A stretch of 14,094 nucleotides of DNA, from positions 1 through 14,094 of the forward strand of contig JBMNVL010000046.1 in assembly GCA_050946775.1 (NCBI GenBank), read 5' to 3'. This DNA comes from UMGS1474 sp050946775. GTDB lineage: Bacteria; Bacillota; Clostridia; Oscillospirales; Acutalibacteraceae. Each line of letters begins with the position of its first letter. Positions within the stretch are counted from its first letter, which is position 1. This document shows positions 7,527 through 14,094 of the stretch, piece by piece. The notes beneath the pieces are model-generated. The model was given only the letters and a program-made list of their open reading frames with translations, made no database searches and was not told the origin of the DNA. The position numbers were made by a program, and so were the translations under genes.

Positions 7527-7555
7527 TTGACATACCACCCGGCGGGTGGTATGAT
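7527..7555 (+). promoter_or_regulatory. Promoter of the V-ATPase (ntp) operon (TTGACA, 17-base spacer, TATGAT)
   Basis: A perfect -35 TTGACA (7527-7532), a 17-base spacer ending in TGG and a -10 TATGAT (7550-7555) make this one of the strongest promoters in the window. Transcription should begin near 7562. It is the only clear promoter I see for the seven ATPase genes in view. Confidence 0.88.
7531..7553. promoter_or_regulatory. Perfect 23-bp palindrome inside the ATPase promoter, likely operator
   Basis: The 11-bp arm CATACCACCCG (7531-7541) is followed by one central G and then its exact reverse complement (7543-7553). The palindrome fills the spacer and overlaps both the end of the -35 and most of the -10, so a dimeric protein bound here would block RNA polymerase. 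Only the right-hand GGTATG is explained by the promoter itself; the left arm is not. The regulator is not identifiable from this window. Confidence 0.7.
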
Positions 7556-7561
7556 AAAGAC

Positions 7562-7618
7562 AATTCGATTACGATAAAGGAGCCAGCTGTCTGCAGGGGA
7601 TCGGTTGGCTCTTTTTTT
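7562..7618 (+). promoter_or_regulatory. Structured leader with terminator-like hairpin upstream of ntp genes (candidate attenuator or riboswitch)
   Basis: GAGCCAGC (7580-7587) pairs with GTTGGCTC (7604-7611), including one G-T wobble. The stem can extend outward by four pairs (AAAG with TTTT), and seven T (7612-7618) follow at once. The 16-base loop contains CTGCAGGGGATCG. Two upstream CGAT copies (7566-7569 and 7572-7575) could pair with loop ATCG (7600-7603) as an alternative fold or pseudoknot. The AGGAGG of the first gene lies just 3 bases after the T-run. A terminator-like element between a strong promoter and the first gene implies regulated read-through or control of ribosome access. 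It contains no leader peptide frame that I could recognise. The riboswitch idea is inference. Confidence 0.6.
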
Positions 7619-7633
7619 GAAGGAGGAAACGCC

Positions 7634-7942
7634 ATGGCAACTCCGTCCGTGGAAAAAGTTTTGGCCGCCGAGGCGCAGGGAAAGCAGCTGGTCGCCGACG
7701 CCCAGGAGGCGGCGCGGATCACGCTGGAAAACGCCGAAAAGACGGCGGCCGACACCCGGCAGCGGATGCTGGAGGACGCCCGCGAGCAGGCGAGGCGGAT
7801 CCTGGCCGACGCCGGAAAAAAGGCCGACGCGCTGCAGGCCGACGCCCAAGCGGCGGCGCAAATCGAGTCCGCGGCGCTGCGGGCCGAAACGGCGGCCAGG
7901 CTGACCGCCGCGCCCGACGTGATCCGGGAGATTTTGTTTTGA
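7634..7942 (+). CDS. ntpF: V-type ATPase peripheral stalk subunit (G/H type, NtpF-like)
   Basis: This 102-residue, Ala-, Glu-, Gln- and Arg-rich protein is predicted to be almost one long alpha helix: VEKVLAAEAQGKQLVADAQEAARITLENAEKT continues as heptad-like repeats to about residue 85. That is the build of the small peripheral-stalk subunit that pairs with subunit E and keeps the catalytic head from turning with the rotor. Sequence identity in this family is low, so the name rests on size, coiled coil and its place as first gene before subunit I, as in Enterococcus hirae ntpF. The ATG follows AGGAGG with 7 bases between. The gene is preceded by the operon promoter and structured leader and followed by a 37-base gap to ntpI. 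Confidence 0.85.
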   Translation: MATPSVEKVLAAEAQGKQLVADAQEAARITLENAEKTAADTRQRMLEDAREQARRILADAGKKADALQADAQAAAQIESAALRAETAARLTAAPDVIREILF

Positions 7943-7963
7943 TCGACCCGATTTTCAAACAGA

Positions 7964-7973
7964 AAGGCGGTGA
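7964..7973 (+). promoter_or_regulatory. Ribosome binding site that supports a TTG start for ntpI
   Basis: AAGGCGGTGA differs by one base from the ideal AAGGAGGTGA and ends 6 bases before TTG at 7980. The nearest in-frame ATG (7995) is 21 bases away, too far for this site. Confidence 0.8.
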
Positions 7974-7979
7974 CAGGGT

Positions 7980-9956
7980 TTGGCAAAGCTCCCGATGCAA
8001 AAAATCGAATTGATCGCTCTGATGCAGGACAGTCAGAGCATTGTGGAACGGCTGCAGCGCCGGGGCGTGGTCGAGCTGGAAACGGTCGACGATCCCCGGC
8101 TGGTGCGGCTGAGCACCGACAGCAGCGTGGCGCAGTTTGAAAAAAGCATGGCCGTCGCCAACGAGGCGCTGGTCTATCTCGACGACGTGACCGCCCGCAA
8201 AAAACCGCTGCTGGGGATGCTCAAGGGCCGCCGGGAGATGACCACCGACGAGTTCGCCCGGCAAAAAAAAGGCACCGACAAGACCCTGAACAAATGCTAC
8301 GATCTGCTCCAGTATCAAAAGCAGATCACCGGTTGGGAAGGCGAGATCGCCAAGGCGCAGACCCGGCTGGATCAACTCGTCCCCTGGCTGGCGCTGGATC
8401 TGCCTCAAAACTTTGCCGGCACCCGCTCCACCCGCTGCTTTATCGGCACTCTCCCCTCGGGGGTGACCACCGACCGGCTGGCGATCGCGCTGGGCGATAC
8501 CCCGGCCGACGTGCAGGTGGTGTCTGCCCGCAAGGAGCAGACCTGTCTGGCGGTGCTGTGTCTCAAGCGGGACGCCGGCGAGGTGCAGGCGGCGCTGCGC
8601 GAGGTGGACTTCGTGCCGCTGTCCTCTCCGGGCGCCGACACGCCGGCGCAGGAAAAGGTGGCGTTGGAAAAGCGGATGGAGGAATGCCGGGACAAGATCG
8701 ACCGCACCCGGCAAAAGATCCGCTCGTGGGACGGATTGCAGGACGACATTCAGTTTTTGCTGGATTTTCTCACCATGCGGCGGGACAAATACACCGCCAT
8801 CAGCCGGATCGGGATGAGCGACCGCACGGTGATCATCCGCGGCTTTATCCCCGCCCGGTACGTCAAGGGACTGACGGCGGAATTTGAGGAAAAATACCTC
8901 GTCGCCATCGACGTGCGCGAACCGGAAGAGGACGAAGACGTGCCGGTGCTGCTCAAAAACAACAAATTCGCCGCTCCCGTCGAGGGGGTGACCGAAATGT
9001 ACGCCCTGCCCGGCAAAAAGGATATCGACCCCAACGGTCCGATGGCGTTTTTCTACTATCTGCTGTTCGGCATGATGCTCTCCGACGCCGGATACGGACT
9101 GGTGATGACCGTCGTCACCGCGCTGGTGCTGCGCTTCACCAAGGTCGAGGGCACCCTGCGGCGGAGTTTGACGATGTTCCGCAACGGCGGGATCTCCACC
9201 CTGATCTGGGGCGCGTTGTTCGGCAGCTGGTTCGGGGATCTGCCCCAGATCATCGCCGGCAACTTTTTCGATAAAGACATCGGCTCCACCGCCCTGTGGT
9301 TCGAGCCGCTGGACGATCCCATCAAGCTGCTGCTGTTCAGCTTCGCCATCGGCATCGTCCATCTTTTCCTCGGACTCGGGATCCATTTCCATATGTTATG
9401 GAAGGAAGGCAAGAAATTCGACGCGCTCTGCGAGGTGATCCCTACCTATCTGACGGTGCTGGGCGCGGCGCCGCTGGCGGCGTCCATCCTCTCGCCGATG
9501 CCGCAGGTCCTGTGCACCGTCGGCGGCTATATGGCGCTGGTGGGCGTGGTGCTGGTGGTGCTGACCGCCGGGCGCAGCCGCAAGGGCCTGCTGATGCGGG
9601 TGGTGGGCGGTCTGTACGGACTGTACAACGTCGCCACCGGGTATTTGAGCGATATTTTGTCCTACTCCCGCCTGTTGGCGTTGGGACTGGCCACCGGCAG
9701 CATCGCCGGGGTGATCAACCTGATCGCCGTCATGCCCGACAACAAGGTGGTTAAAGCGGTGATGCTGATCGTCATCGGATTGATCGGCCACATGGCCAAC
9801 ATGGCGATCAACCTGCTGGGGGCGTACGTACACGCCGACCGGCTGCAGTTCGTGGAACTGTTCGGCAAGTTTTATGAGGGCGGCGGGCGTGCCTTCCGGC
9901 CTTTGAAAGCAGATACCAAATTTATCAAATTGAAAAAGGAGAATATTTATGAGTAA
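7980..9956 (+). CDS. ntpI: V-type ATPase subunit I (membrane stator, a-subunit homologue)
   Basis: At 658 residues it is close to E. hirae NtpI. The start is TTG, read as MAKLPMQKIELIALMQDS, which fits the usual N terminus and sits at correct spacing from a strong ribosome binding site. Residues 1 to about 350 form the cytosolic arm, with helical regions at about 85-135 and 222-262, that contacts the peripheral stalks. The rest is membrane-embedded, opening with FFYYLLFGMMLSDAGYG (about 357-373). LSDILSYSRLLALGLATG (557-573) contains R564, the expected essential arginine that faces the carboxylates of the K ring during ion transfer. GAYVHADRLQFVELFGKFYEGGG near the end is a family signature. 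The last 8 bases overlap the start of ntpK (ATGAGTAA), so translation of the two is probably linked. Confidence 0.96.
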   Translation: MAKLPMQKIELIALMQDSQSIVERLQRRGVVELETVDDPRLVRLSTDSSVAQFEKSMAVANEALVYLDDVTARKKPLLGMLKGRREMTTDEFARQKKGTDKTLNKCYDLLQYQKQITGWEGEIAKAQTRLDQLVPWLALDLPQNFAGTRSTRCFIGTLPSGVTTDRLAIALGDTPADVQVVSARKEQTCLAVLCLKRDAGEVQAALREVDFVPLSSPGADTPAQEKVALEKRMEECRDKIDRTRQKIRSWDGLQDDIQFLLDFLTMRRDKYTAISRIGMSDRTVIIRGFIPARYVKGLTAEFEEKYLVAIDVREPEEDEDVPVLLKNNKFAAPVEGVTEMYALPGKKDIDPNGPMAFFYYLLFGMMLSDAGYGLVMTVVTALVLRFTKVEGTLRRSLTMFRNGGISTLIWGALFGSWFGDLPQIIAGNFFDKDIGSTALWFEPLDDPIKLLLFSFAIGIVHLFLGLGIHFHMLWKEGKKFDALCEVIPTYLTVLGAAPLAASILSPMPQVLCTVGGYMALVGVVLVVLTAGRSRKGLLMRVVGGLYGLYNVATGYLSDILSYSRLLALGLATGSIAGVINLIAVMPDNKVVKAVMLIVIGLIGHMANMAINLLGAYVHADRLQFVELFGKFYEGGGRAFRPLKADTKFIKLKKENIYE

Positions 9957-10419
9957 CATGGGTTTGGTTTTCGCGGTTATGGGAGCGGTTTTCGCGGCGC
10001 TGCTGGCCGGTATCGGCAGCGCGAAGAGCGTCGGCATGGTGGGCGAGGCCGCCGCCGGGCTGGTCAGCCAGGATCCCTCGATGTTCAGCAAGGTGCTGAT
10101 TTTGCAGCTGCTGCCCGGTACTCAGGGGCTGTACGGTCTGCTGGTGGCGGTGCTGCTGCTCAGCCGGATCGGCGCATTGGGCGGCACCATCGAGCCGCTG
10201 ACCCTGCAGCAGGGACTGACCTATTTCGGCGCCGGACTGCCGATGGCGCTGGGCGGCTTCTTCTCGGCGCTGGCGCAGGGCCGCACCGCCGTCGCTGGCG
10301 TGGGCATCGTCGCCAAAAAGCCCAACGACAGCGGTAAAGCCGTCATCATGGCCGCCATGGTGGAAACCTACGCCATTCTGGCGCTGCTGATCTCCATTTT
10401 GATCATCTACAACGTCTGA
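9949..10419 (+). CDS. ntpK: Na+-type V-ATPase rotor ring subunit K (proteolipid)
   Basis: The 156-residue membrane protein has four hydrophobic helices, arising from a duplicated two-helix hairpin. Each half begins with a Gly/Ala-rich segment (AGIGSAKSVGMVGEAAAG and ALAQGRTAVAGVGIVAKK). The ion-binding glutamate is E139 in MAAMVETYAIL. The motif LQLLPGTQGLYG supplies L55, T58, Q59 and Y62, and Q110 lies in ALAQG. These match residue for residue the Na+ ligands described for the E. hirae K ring (L61, T64, Q65, Y68, Q110, E139), so Na+ is the likely ion. The ATG lies inside the end of ntpI, and AAAGGAG at 7-base spacing gives it its own strong initiation site, fitting the need for many copies per complex. 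Confidence 0.97.
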   Translation: MSNMGLVFAVMGAVFAALLAGIGSAKSVGMVGEAAAGLVSQDPSMFSKVLILQLLPGTQGLYGLLVAVLLLSRIGALGGTIEPLTLQQGLTYFGAGLPMALGGFFSALAQGRTAVAGVGIVAKKPNDSGKAVIMAAMVETYAILALLISILIIYNV

Positions 10420-10437
10420 TCCGAAAGGGATATCGTT

Positions 10438-11031
10438 ATGAACGGTTTGGACCAAATTCTATCGGTGATCGAAGACGAAAGCCGCGCGCAGGCGGACGCC
10501 GTCCGCCGGGAGGCGGAGGAAAAAGCCGCCGCCCGGATCGCCGAGGTGACCGGGGAAACGCAGGCTGAAGTCGACGAGATCCTCGCCGCCGCCCGCAAAA
10601 AGGCGGAGCAGATCGTCGAAAACGCCCAAAACGGCGCCGTCGCCTATCAAAAGCGGCAGCGTCTGGCGGCGCGTGCCGACGCCATCACCCAAAGCGTCCA
10701 AAAAGCGATGGCCGGCTTCAAAACGCTGGACGACGACGCTTACTTCGCGCTGATCGAGCGGCTGATCGACCGCTACGCCCAGCCGGGCGCCGGCGAGCTG
10801 CTGCTCAGCGGCCGGGACGTCGCCCGGATGCCAAAGGACTTTTTGCCGCGGGTCAACGCGGCGCTGGCGGCCAAAAACGGGTCGTTGACGCTGGGCGAGC
10901 CCCACGACGAGATCGACGGCGGGTGCGTGCTGCGGTACGGTGAAACCGAGGAAAACGCCGCCTTTGACGCTCTGCTGGAGGACAAGCAGGACGTCATCCG
11001 CGACCGGCTGGTCGCCCTGCTCAAGGCGTAG
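10438..11031 (+). CDS. ntpE: V-type ATPase subunit E (peripheral stalk)
   Basis: The protein has 197 residues. About 1-85 form a charged Ala/Glu/Arg-rich coiled coil (IEDESRAQADAVRREAEEKAAARIAEV) that pairs with the NtpF-type subunit. The C-terminal globular domain ends with GGCVLRYGETEENAAFDALLEDKQDVIRDRLVALL, the recognisable family signature that binds the top of the A3B3 head. Length is near the family norm of about 200. AAGGGAT precedes the ATG, and the gap from ntpK is 18 bases. With NtpF it forms the stator stalks that link the head to subunit I. Confidence 0.94.
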   Translation: MNGLDQILSVIEDESRAQADAVRREAEEKAAARIAEVTGETQAEVDEILAAARKKAEQIVENAQNGAVAYQKRQRLAARADAITQSVQKAMAGFKTLDDDAYFALIERLIDRYAQPGAGELLLSGRDVARMPKDFLPRVNAALAAKNGSLTLGEPHDEIDGGCVLRYGETEENAAFDALLEDKQDVIRDRLVALLKA

Positions 11032-11042
11032 GGGGACGGCCG

Positions 11043-12008
11043 ATGAAACAAACGGATTATACGGCGGCGGTCGCCGCCGTGCGATACAAGGAAACGTCGC
11101 TGCTGGGCAGCGCGTTTTTGGAGCAGCTGATCGCCGCGCCGACTTACGCCGACGCCCGGCGGCTGCTGGCCGAAAAAGGCCTCGCCGCCGACGGCCCCTC
11201 GGCCACGGCGCCGGTGGACGGCTATATGGACGATACCTGGCGGTATCTGTCCGGGCTGTCGGCCGATCTTAAGCCGCTGTCGTTTTTGATCGTGGGCAAC
11301 GATTTCCACAACGCCAAAGCGGTGATCAAATGCATCGTCCGCTCGGAGGATCCGGCGGGACTGCTTCTCACCCCCAGCCTGATCCCGCCGCGGGATCTGC
11401 AGTCCGTCATCACCCGCAAGGCGTTTGAAGAGCTGCCCGACTGGCTGCAAAAGCCGGCGGCCGACGGGTACGAGCTGCTGACCGCCACCATGGACGGGCA
11501 GTTGTTCGACATGGCGATGGACCGTGCGGCGCTGATCACGGCGCAGAAAATGGCCGCTGACTCGGGCAGCGCATGGTGCGCCCGGCTGGAAGCGCTGATC
11601 GCGGCACTCACCAACGTGCGGGTGGCCTACCGTTTAAGCGAGAGGCGGATGGGGAAAAACCCGCCCGAGCAGGCGCTTTGCCCCTGCCCGGAATGGGAAA
11701 CCGAGGACCTGCTCGCCGCCGTCGCCCAGGGTCCCGCCGGGGTGTCCGCCTTTTTGCTGGAGCACGACGGGGAGGATCTGGCCGACGCCTACGCCCAGTC
11801 GCCGGCGGCACTGGAAAAGGCGGCGGACGACCGGCTGCTGGCCGTTTTGAAGGAAGCGGCGTGGTCGCCCTTCGGGGTAGAGCCGCTGGCCGCGTACTAT
11901 CTGGCGCGGCAGATCGAGTGGAAAAATCTGCGGATCATCCTCAGCGCCAAACACGCCGGACTGCCGGCGGAGGCCATCAGAGAAAGGATGCGGGTGCTGT
12001 ATGGTTAA
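11043..12008 (+). CDS. ntpC: V-type ATPase subunit C (rotor-axle adaptor, d-like)
   Basis: This 321-residue soluble helical protein has the C-terminal family signature YLARQIEWKNLRIILSAKHAGLPAEAIRERMRVLYG. An earlier segment, SFLIVGNDFHNAKAVIKCIV, is the DxxNxK-type repeat of these three-lobed proteins. The subunit sits on the K ring and seats the central axle (D and G subunits). The start ATG has GGGGGA upstream at about 7 bases, and the gap from ntpE is 11 bases. The last 8 bases overlap ntpG (ATGGTTAA), the same style of overlap as ntpI-ntpK. The length is slightly below NtpC of E. hirae. Confidence 0.94.
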   Translation: MKQTDYTAAVAAVRYKETSLLGSAFLEQLIAAPTYADARRLLAEKGLAADGPSATAPVDGYMDDTWRYLSGLSADLKPLSFLIVGNDFHNAKAVIKCIVRSEDPAGLLLTPSLIPPRDLQSVITRKAFEELPDWLQKPAADGYELLTATMDGQLFDMAMDRAALITAQKMAADSGSAWCARLEALIAALTNVRVAYRLSERRMGKNPPEQALCPCPEWETEDLLAAVAQGPAGVSAFLLEHDGEDLADAYAQSPAALEKAADDRLLAVLKEAAWSPFGVEPLAAYYLARQIEWKNLRIILSAKHAGLPAEAIRERMRVLYG

Positions 12009-12312
12009 GATCGCCGTGATGGGCGACAAGGAAAGCATATACGGCTTTGCCGCTCTGGGCATGGACGTTTTCCCGGTGGAGGATCCGGGCGAGGCCGGCG
12101 CCCTTTTGCACCGGCTGGCCGCCAACGAATTCGGGGTCATCTATATCACCGAGGCGCTGGCAGCGGCCATTCCCGACGCGGTGGACGCTTACCGCTACAG
12201 CGCCAGTCCCGCCGTCATTCTCATTCCCGGGGTACAGGGCAACACCGGCGCCGGGATGCGGGATCTCAACAAAGCGGTCGAAAAGGCCGTCGGATCCAAT
12301 ATCTTGAAATAA
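12001..12312 (+). CDS. ntpG: V-type ATPase subunit F (NtpG), central axle
   Basis: The 103-residue protein has a Rossmann-like fold typical of subunit F. It opens MVKIAVMGDKESIYGFAALGMDV, with the family GDK-S-x-GF pattern, continues with EFGVIYITEALA and PAVILIPGVQGNTG, and ends AVEKAVGSNILK, close to E. hirae NtpG. It binds subunit D in the rotor axle. The ATG lies within the last codons of ntpC, and the only ribosome-site candidate (AAAGGA, 11983-11988) is rather far at 12 bases, so expression probably depends on ribosomes finishing ntpC. A gap of 21 bases leads to ntpA. Confidence 0.95.
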   Translation: MVKIAVMGDKESIYGFAALGMDVFPVEDPGEAGALLHRLAANEFGVIYITEALAAAIPDAVDAYRYSASPAVILIPGVQGNTGAGMRDLNKAVEKAVGSNILK

Positions 12313-12333
12313 CGCGCGCAACAGGAGGCAACT

Positions 12334-14094
12334 ATGGCAAACGGAACCATTGTAAAAGTCAGCGGCCCGCTGGTGGTCGCCGAGCATATGCGTGACGCCA
12401 ATATGTTCGACGTGGTGCGGGTCAGCGACAAGCGCCTGATCGGCGAAATCATCGAGATGCACGGCGACCGCGCCAGCATCCAGGTATACGAGGAAACGTC
12501 GGGACTGGGCACCGGCGAGCCGGTCGAAACCACCGGCGAGCCCCTCAGCGTGGAGCTCGGCCCGGGCCTGATCCGCAGCATCTTCGACGGCATCCAGCGC
12601 CCGCTGGACGGCATTATGGCCATCTGCGGCAACAATCTGGACCGCGGGGTGGAGGTCGCGGCGCTGGACCGGGAGAAAAAATGGCATTTCGTCCCCACCG
12701 TCGCGGTAGGCGACGAGGTCGGGCCGGGCGATATCCTCGGCACGGTGCAGGAGACCGACGTGGTGCTTCACAAGATCATGGTGCCCGTCGGGGTGACCGG
12801 CCGGGTGCAGAGCGTCGCCGAAGGGGATTTCACCGTGACCGACACCGTCTGCGTGGTGGGCACCCCCGCCGGATCGCGGGAACTGACCCTGATGCAGAAA
12901 TGGCCGGTGCGGCGCGGCCGTCCCTACGCCCGCAAACTGTCCCCCAACAAGCCGCTGATCACCGGTCAGCGGGTGGTGGACACCCTCTTTCCCATCGCCA
13001 AGGGCGGTGTGGCGGCCATTCCCGGGCCCTTCGGCAGCGGCAAGACCGTCACCCAGCACCAGCTGGCCAAGTGGGCGGAAGCCGATATCGTGGTCTACAT
13101 CGGCTGCGGCGAACGGGGCAACGAGATGACCGACGTTCTCAATGAGTTCCCCGAATTGATCGATCCCCACACCGGCAAGTCGCTGATGGAGCGCACGGTG
13201 CTGATCGCCAACACCTCCGATATGCCGGTGGCCGCGCGGGAAGCGTCCATCTACACCGGCATCACCATCGCCGAATATTTCCGGGATATGGGCTACAGCG
13301 TGGCGCTGATGGCCGATTCCACCTCCCGCTGGGCGGAGGCGCTGCGGGAGATGTCCGGCCGTCTGGAAGAGATGCCGGGTGAAGAGGGATATCCCGCTTA
13401 TCTCGGCAGCCGTCTGGCGCAGTTTTACGAACGGGCCGGGCGGGTGATCTCGCTGGGCAAAGAGGGACGCGAAGGCGCCCTGTCCGCCATCGGGGCGGTC
13501 AGCCCTCCCGGCGGCGATATCTCCGAGCCGGTCTCCCAGGCCACCCTGCGGATCGTCAAGGTCTTCTGGGGACTGGACGCCAATCTCGCGTATAAACGCC
13601 ATTTCCCCGCCATCAACTGGCTGACCAGCTATTCGCTGTATCTCGATCTGCTGGCCGACTGGTTCACCGAGAACGTCTCCGCCGACTGGATGCCGCTGCG
13701 CGGACGGATGATGCATCTGCTGCAGGAGGAGGCCGAGCTGGAGGAGATCGTCAAGCTTGTCGGCATGGACGCTCTGTCCCCCGGCGACCGGCTGAAGATG
13801 GAGACCGCCCGCTCGATCCGCGAGGACTTTTTGCATCAGCTGGCGTTCCACGAGATCGACACCTACACCAGCCTGCAAAAGCAGCTGGATATGATGCGGC
13901 TGATCCTGCAGTATTACGATCTTGCGTCGCAGGCGCTGGAAAAAGGCGCCGCCATCGACGATCTGGCGGCCCTGCCGGTGCGGGAGAAGATCGGCCGGTT
14001 CAAATACGTGCCGGAGGATCAAATCGCCGCGGAATACGACGCCGTCAGCCGTGAGCTGATGAAGGAAATGAACGACGCCGCCGGAAAGGAGGAA
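12334..14094 (+). CDS. ntpA: V-type ATPase catalytic subunit A, stop codon beyond window
   Basis: The 587 residues visible reach the last base of the window in frame without a stop. Family members have roughly 580-595 residues, so at most a few are missing. The P-loop GPFGSGKTV is at 231-239 (K237, T238). The catalytic glutamate and neighbouring arginine are E260 and R261 in GCGERGNE, and the Walker B region is VALMADSTSRW with D328. Residues about 110-190 (EKKWHFVPTVAVGDEVGPGD onward) are the extra domain that separates A from F-type beta subunits. PPGGDISEPVSQATLRIVK (391-409) is also characteristic. AGGAGG lies 5 bases before the ATG. The final codons contain AAAGGAGG, which could be the ribosome binding site of a following gene, expected to be ntpB. 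Confidence 0.97.
   Translation, partial: MANGTIVKVSGPLVVAEHMRDANMFDVVRVSDKRLIGEIIEMHGDRASIQVYEETSGLGTGEPVETTGEPLSVELGPGLIRSIFDGIQRPLDGIMAICGNNLDRGVEVAALDREKKWHFVPTVAVGDEVGPGDILGTVQETDVVLHKIMVPVGVTGRVQSVAEGDFTVTDTVCVVGTPAGSRELTLMQKWPVRRGRPYARKLSPNKPLITGQRVVDTLFPIAKGGVAAIPGPFGSGKTVTQHQLAKWAEADIVVYIGCGERGNEMTDVLNEFPELIDPHTGKSLMERTVLIANTSDMPVAAREASIYTGITIAEYFRDMGYSVALMADSTSRWAEALREMSGRLEEMPGEEGYPAYLGSRLAQFYERAGRVISLGKEGREGALSAIGAVSPPGGDISEPVSQATLRIVKVFWGLDANLAYKRHFPAINWLTSYSLYLDLLADWFTENVSADWMPLRGRMMHLLQEEAELEEIVKLVGMDALSPGDRLKMETARSIREDFLHQLAFHEIDTYTSLQKQLDMMRLILQYYDLASQALEKGAAIDDLAALPVREKIGRFKYVPEDQIAAEYDAVSRELMKEMNDAAGKEE

Larger units (their letters stand above)
7336..7633. other. Divergent intergenic control region, no gene seen
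   Basis: These 298 bases separate tldD from the ATPase operon. The left part holds the tldD ribosome binding site and promoter; the right part holds the ATPase promoter, its palindrome and the leader hairpin. Between about 7396 and 7526 nothing convincing was found beyond a weak 6-bp inverted repeat (7440-7445 with 7458-7463). Open frames across this stretch lack ribosome binding sites and family features. Confidence 0.7.

Noticed and set aside
7439..7861. Possible small minus-strand gene between tldD and the ATPase operon
   Set aside because: It runs antisense through the ntp promoter, leader and first gene, has low-complexity composition and no ribosome site.
7719..9392. A 557-codon minus-strand open frame opposite ntpF and ntpI
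   Set aside because: It covers the well-supported stalk and stator genes and shows only antisense composition (many His, Asp and Gln).
11977..14022. A 681-codon open frame on the minus strand opposite ntpG and ntpA
   Set aside because: It lies antisense to two clearly conserved ATPase genes, is rich in His, Gly, Asp and Gln in the way GC-rich antisense frames are, and has no ribosome site or family motif.

Overview
The window is GC-rich (about 60 % or more by eye). Its gene content suggests an anaerobic, fermentative, high-GC member of the Firmicutes, probably a gut clostridium of the Oscillospiraceae/Ruminococcaceae kind. The clues are a secreted family-3 glycosidase, an M20C dipeptidase, an aldo/keto reductase with a ferredoxin-like tail, AGGAGG-type ribosome binding sites, sigma-A-type promoters and an Enterococcus-type Na+ V-ATPase operon. 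The taxonomic guess is inference only.

Layout. (1) Positions 1-1822, minus strand: N-terminal 607 residues of a secreted GH3 glycosidase with a CBM6-like insert, cut by the window edge. (2) 2008-3432, minus: PepD-type M20C dipeptidase, ending in a strong intrinsic terminator at 1961-1999. (3) 3539-4561, plus: aldo/keto reductase carrying two CxxCxxC-type Fe-S motifs. It is divergent from pepD, and the two promoters use the same palindromic TTGCAA -35 box. (4) 4664-7335, minus: tldD-tldE, a translationally coupled two-gene unit for the TldD/TldE zinc protease, convergent with the reductase across a bidirectional terminator. (5) 7336-7633: a 298-bp divergent control region without genes. It holds the tldD promoter, the ATPase promoter with a perfect 23-bp palindrome in it, and a leader hairpin with a run of seven T. 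(6) 7634-14094, plus: V-type ATPase genes in the order F(G/H stalk)-I-K-E-C-G(F)-A, the Enterococcus hirae ntp order; A has no stop codon before the window ends.

How they work together. The ntp genes encode one rotary ion pump: rotor ring K, stator I, peripheral stalks E and F, central-axis parts C and G, and catalytic subunit A. B and D are expected just downstream. Subunit K keeps every known Na+ ligand of the E. hirae ring, so the machine probably moves Na+. The promoter palindrome and the terminator-like leader suggest regulation both at initiation and in the leader, and the leader is worth testing as an ion-responsive riboswitch. The other genes (sugar release, dipeptide hydrolysis, redox reductase, peptide-processing protease) are separate transcription units that fit a saccharolytic and peptide-using anaerobe. 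I found no mobile element, CRISPR array, tRNA or rRNA. The gene content is mostly ordinary; the less ordinary signals are in the control regions.
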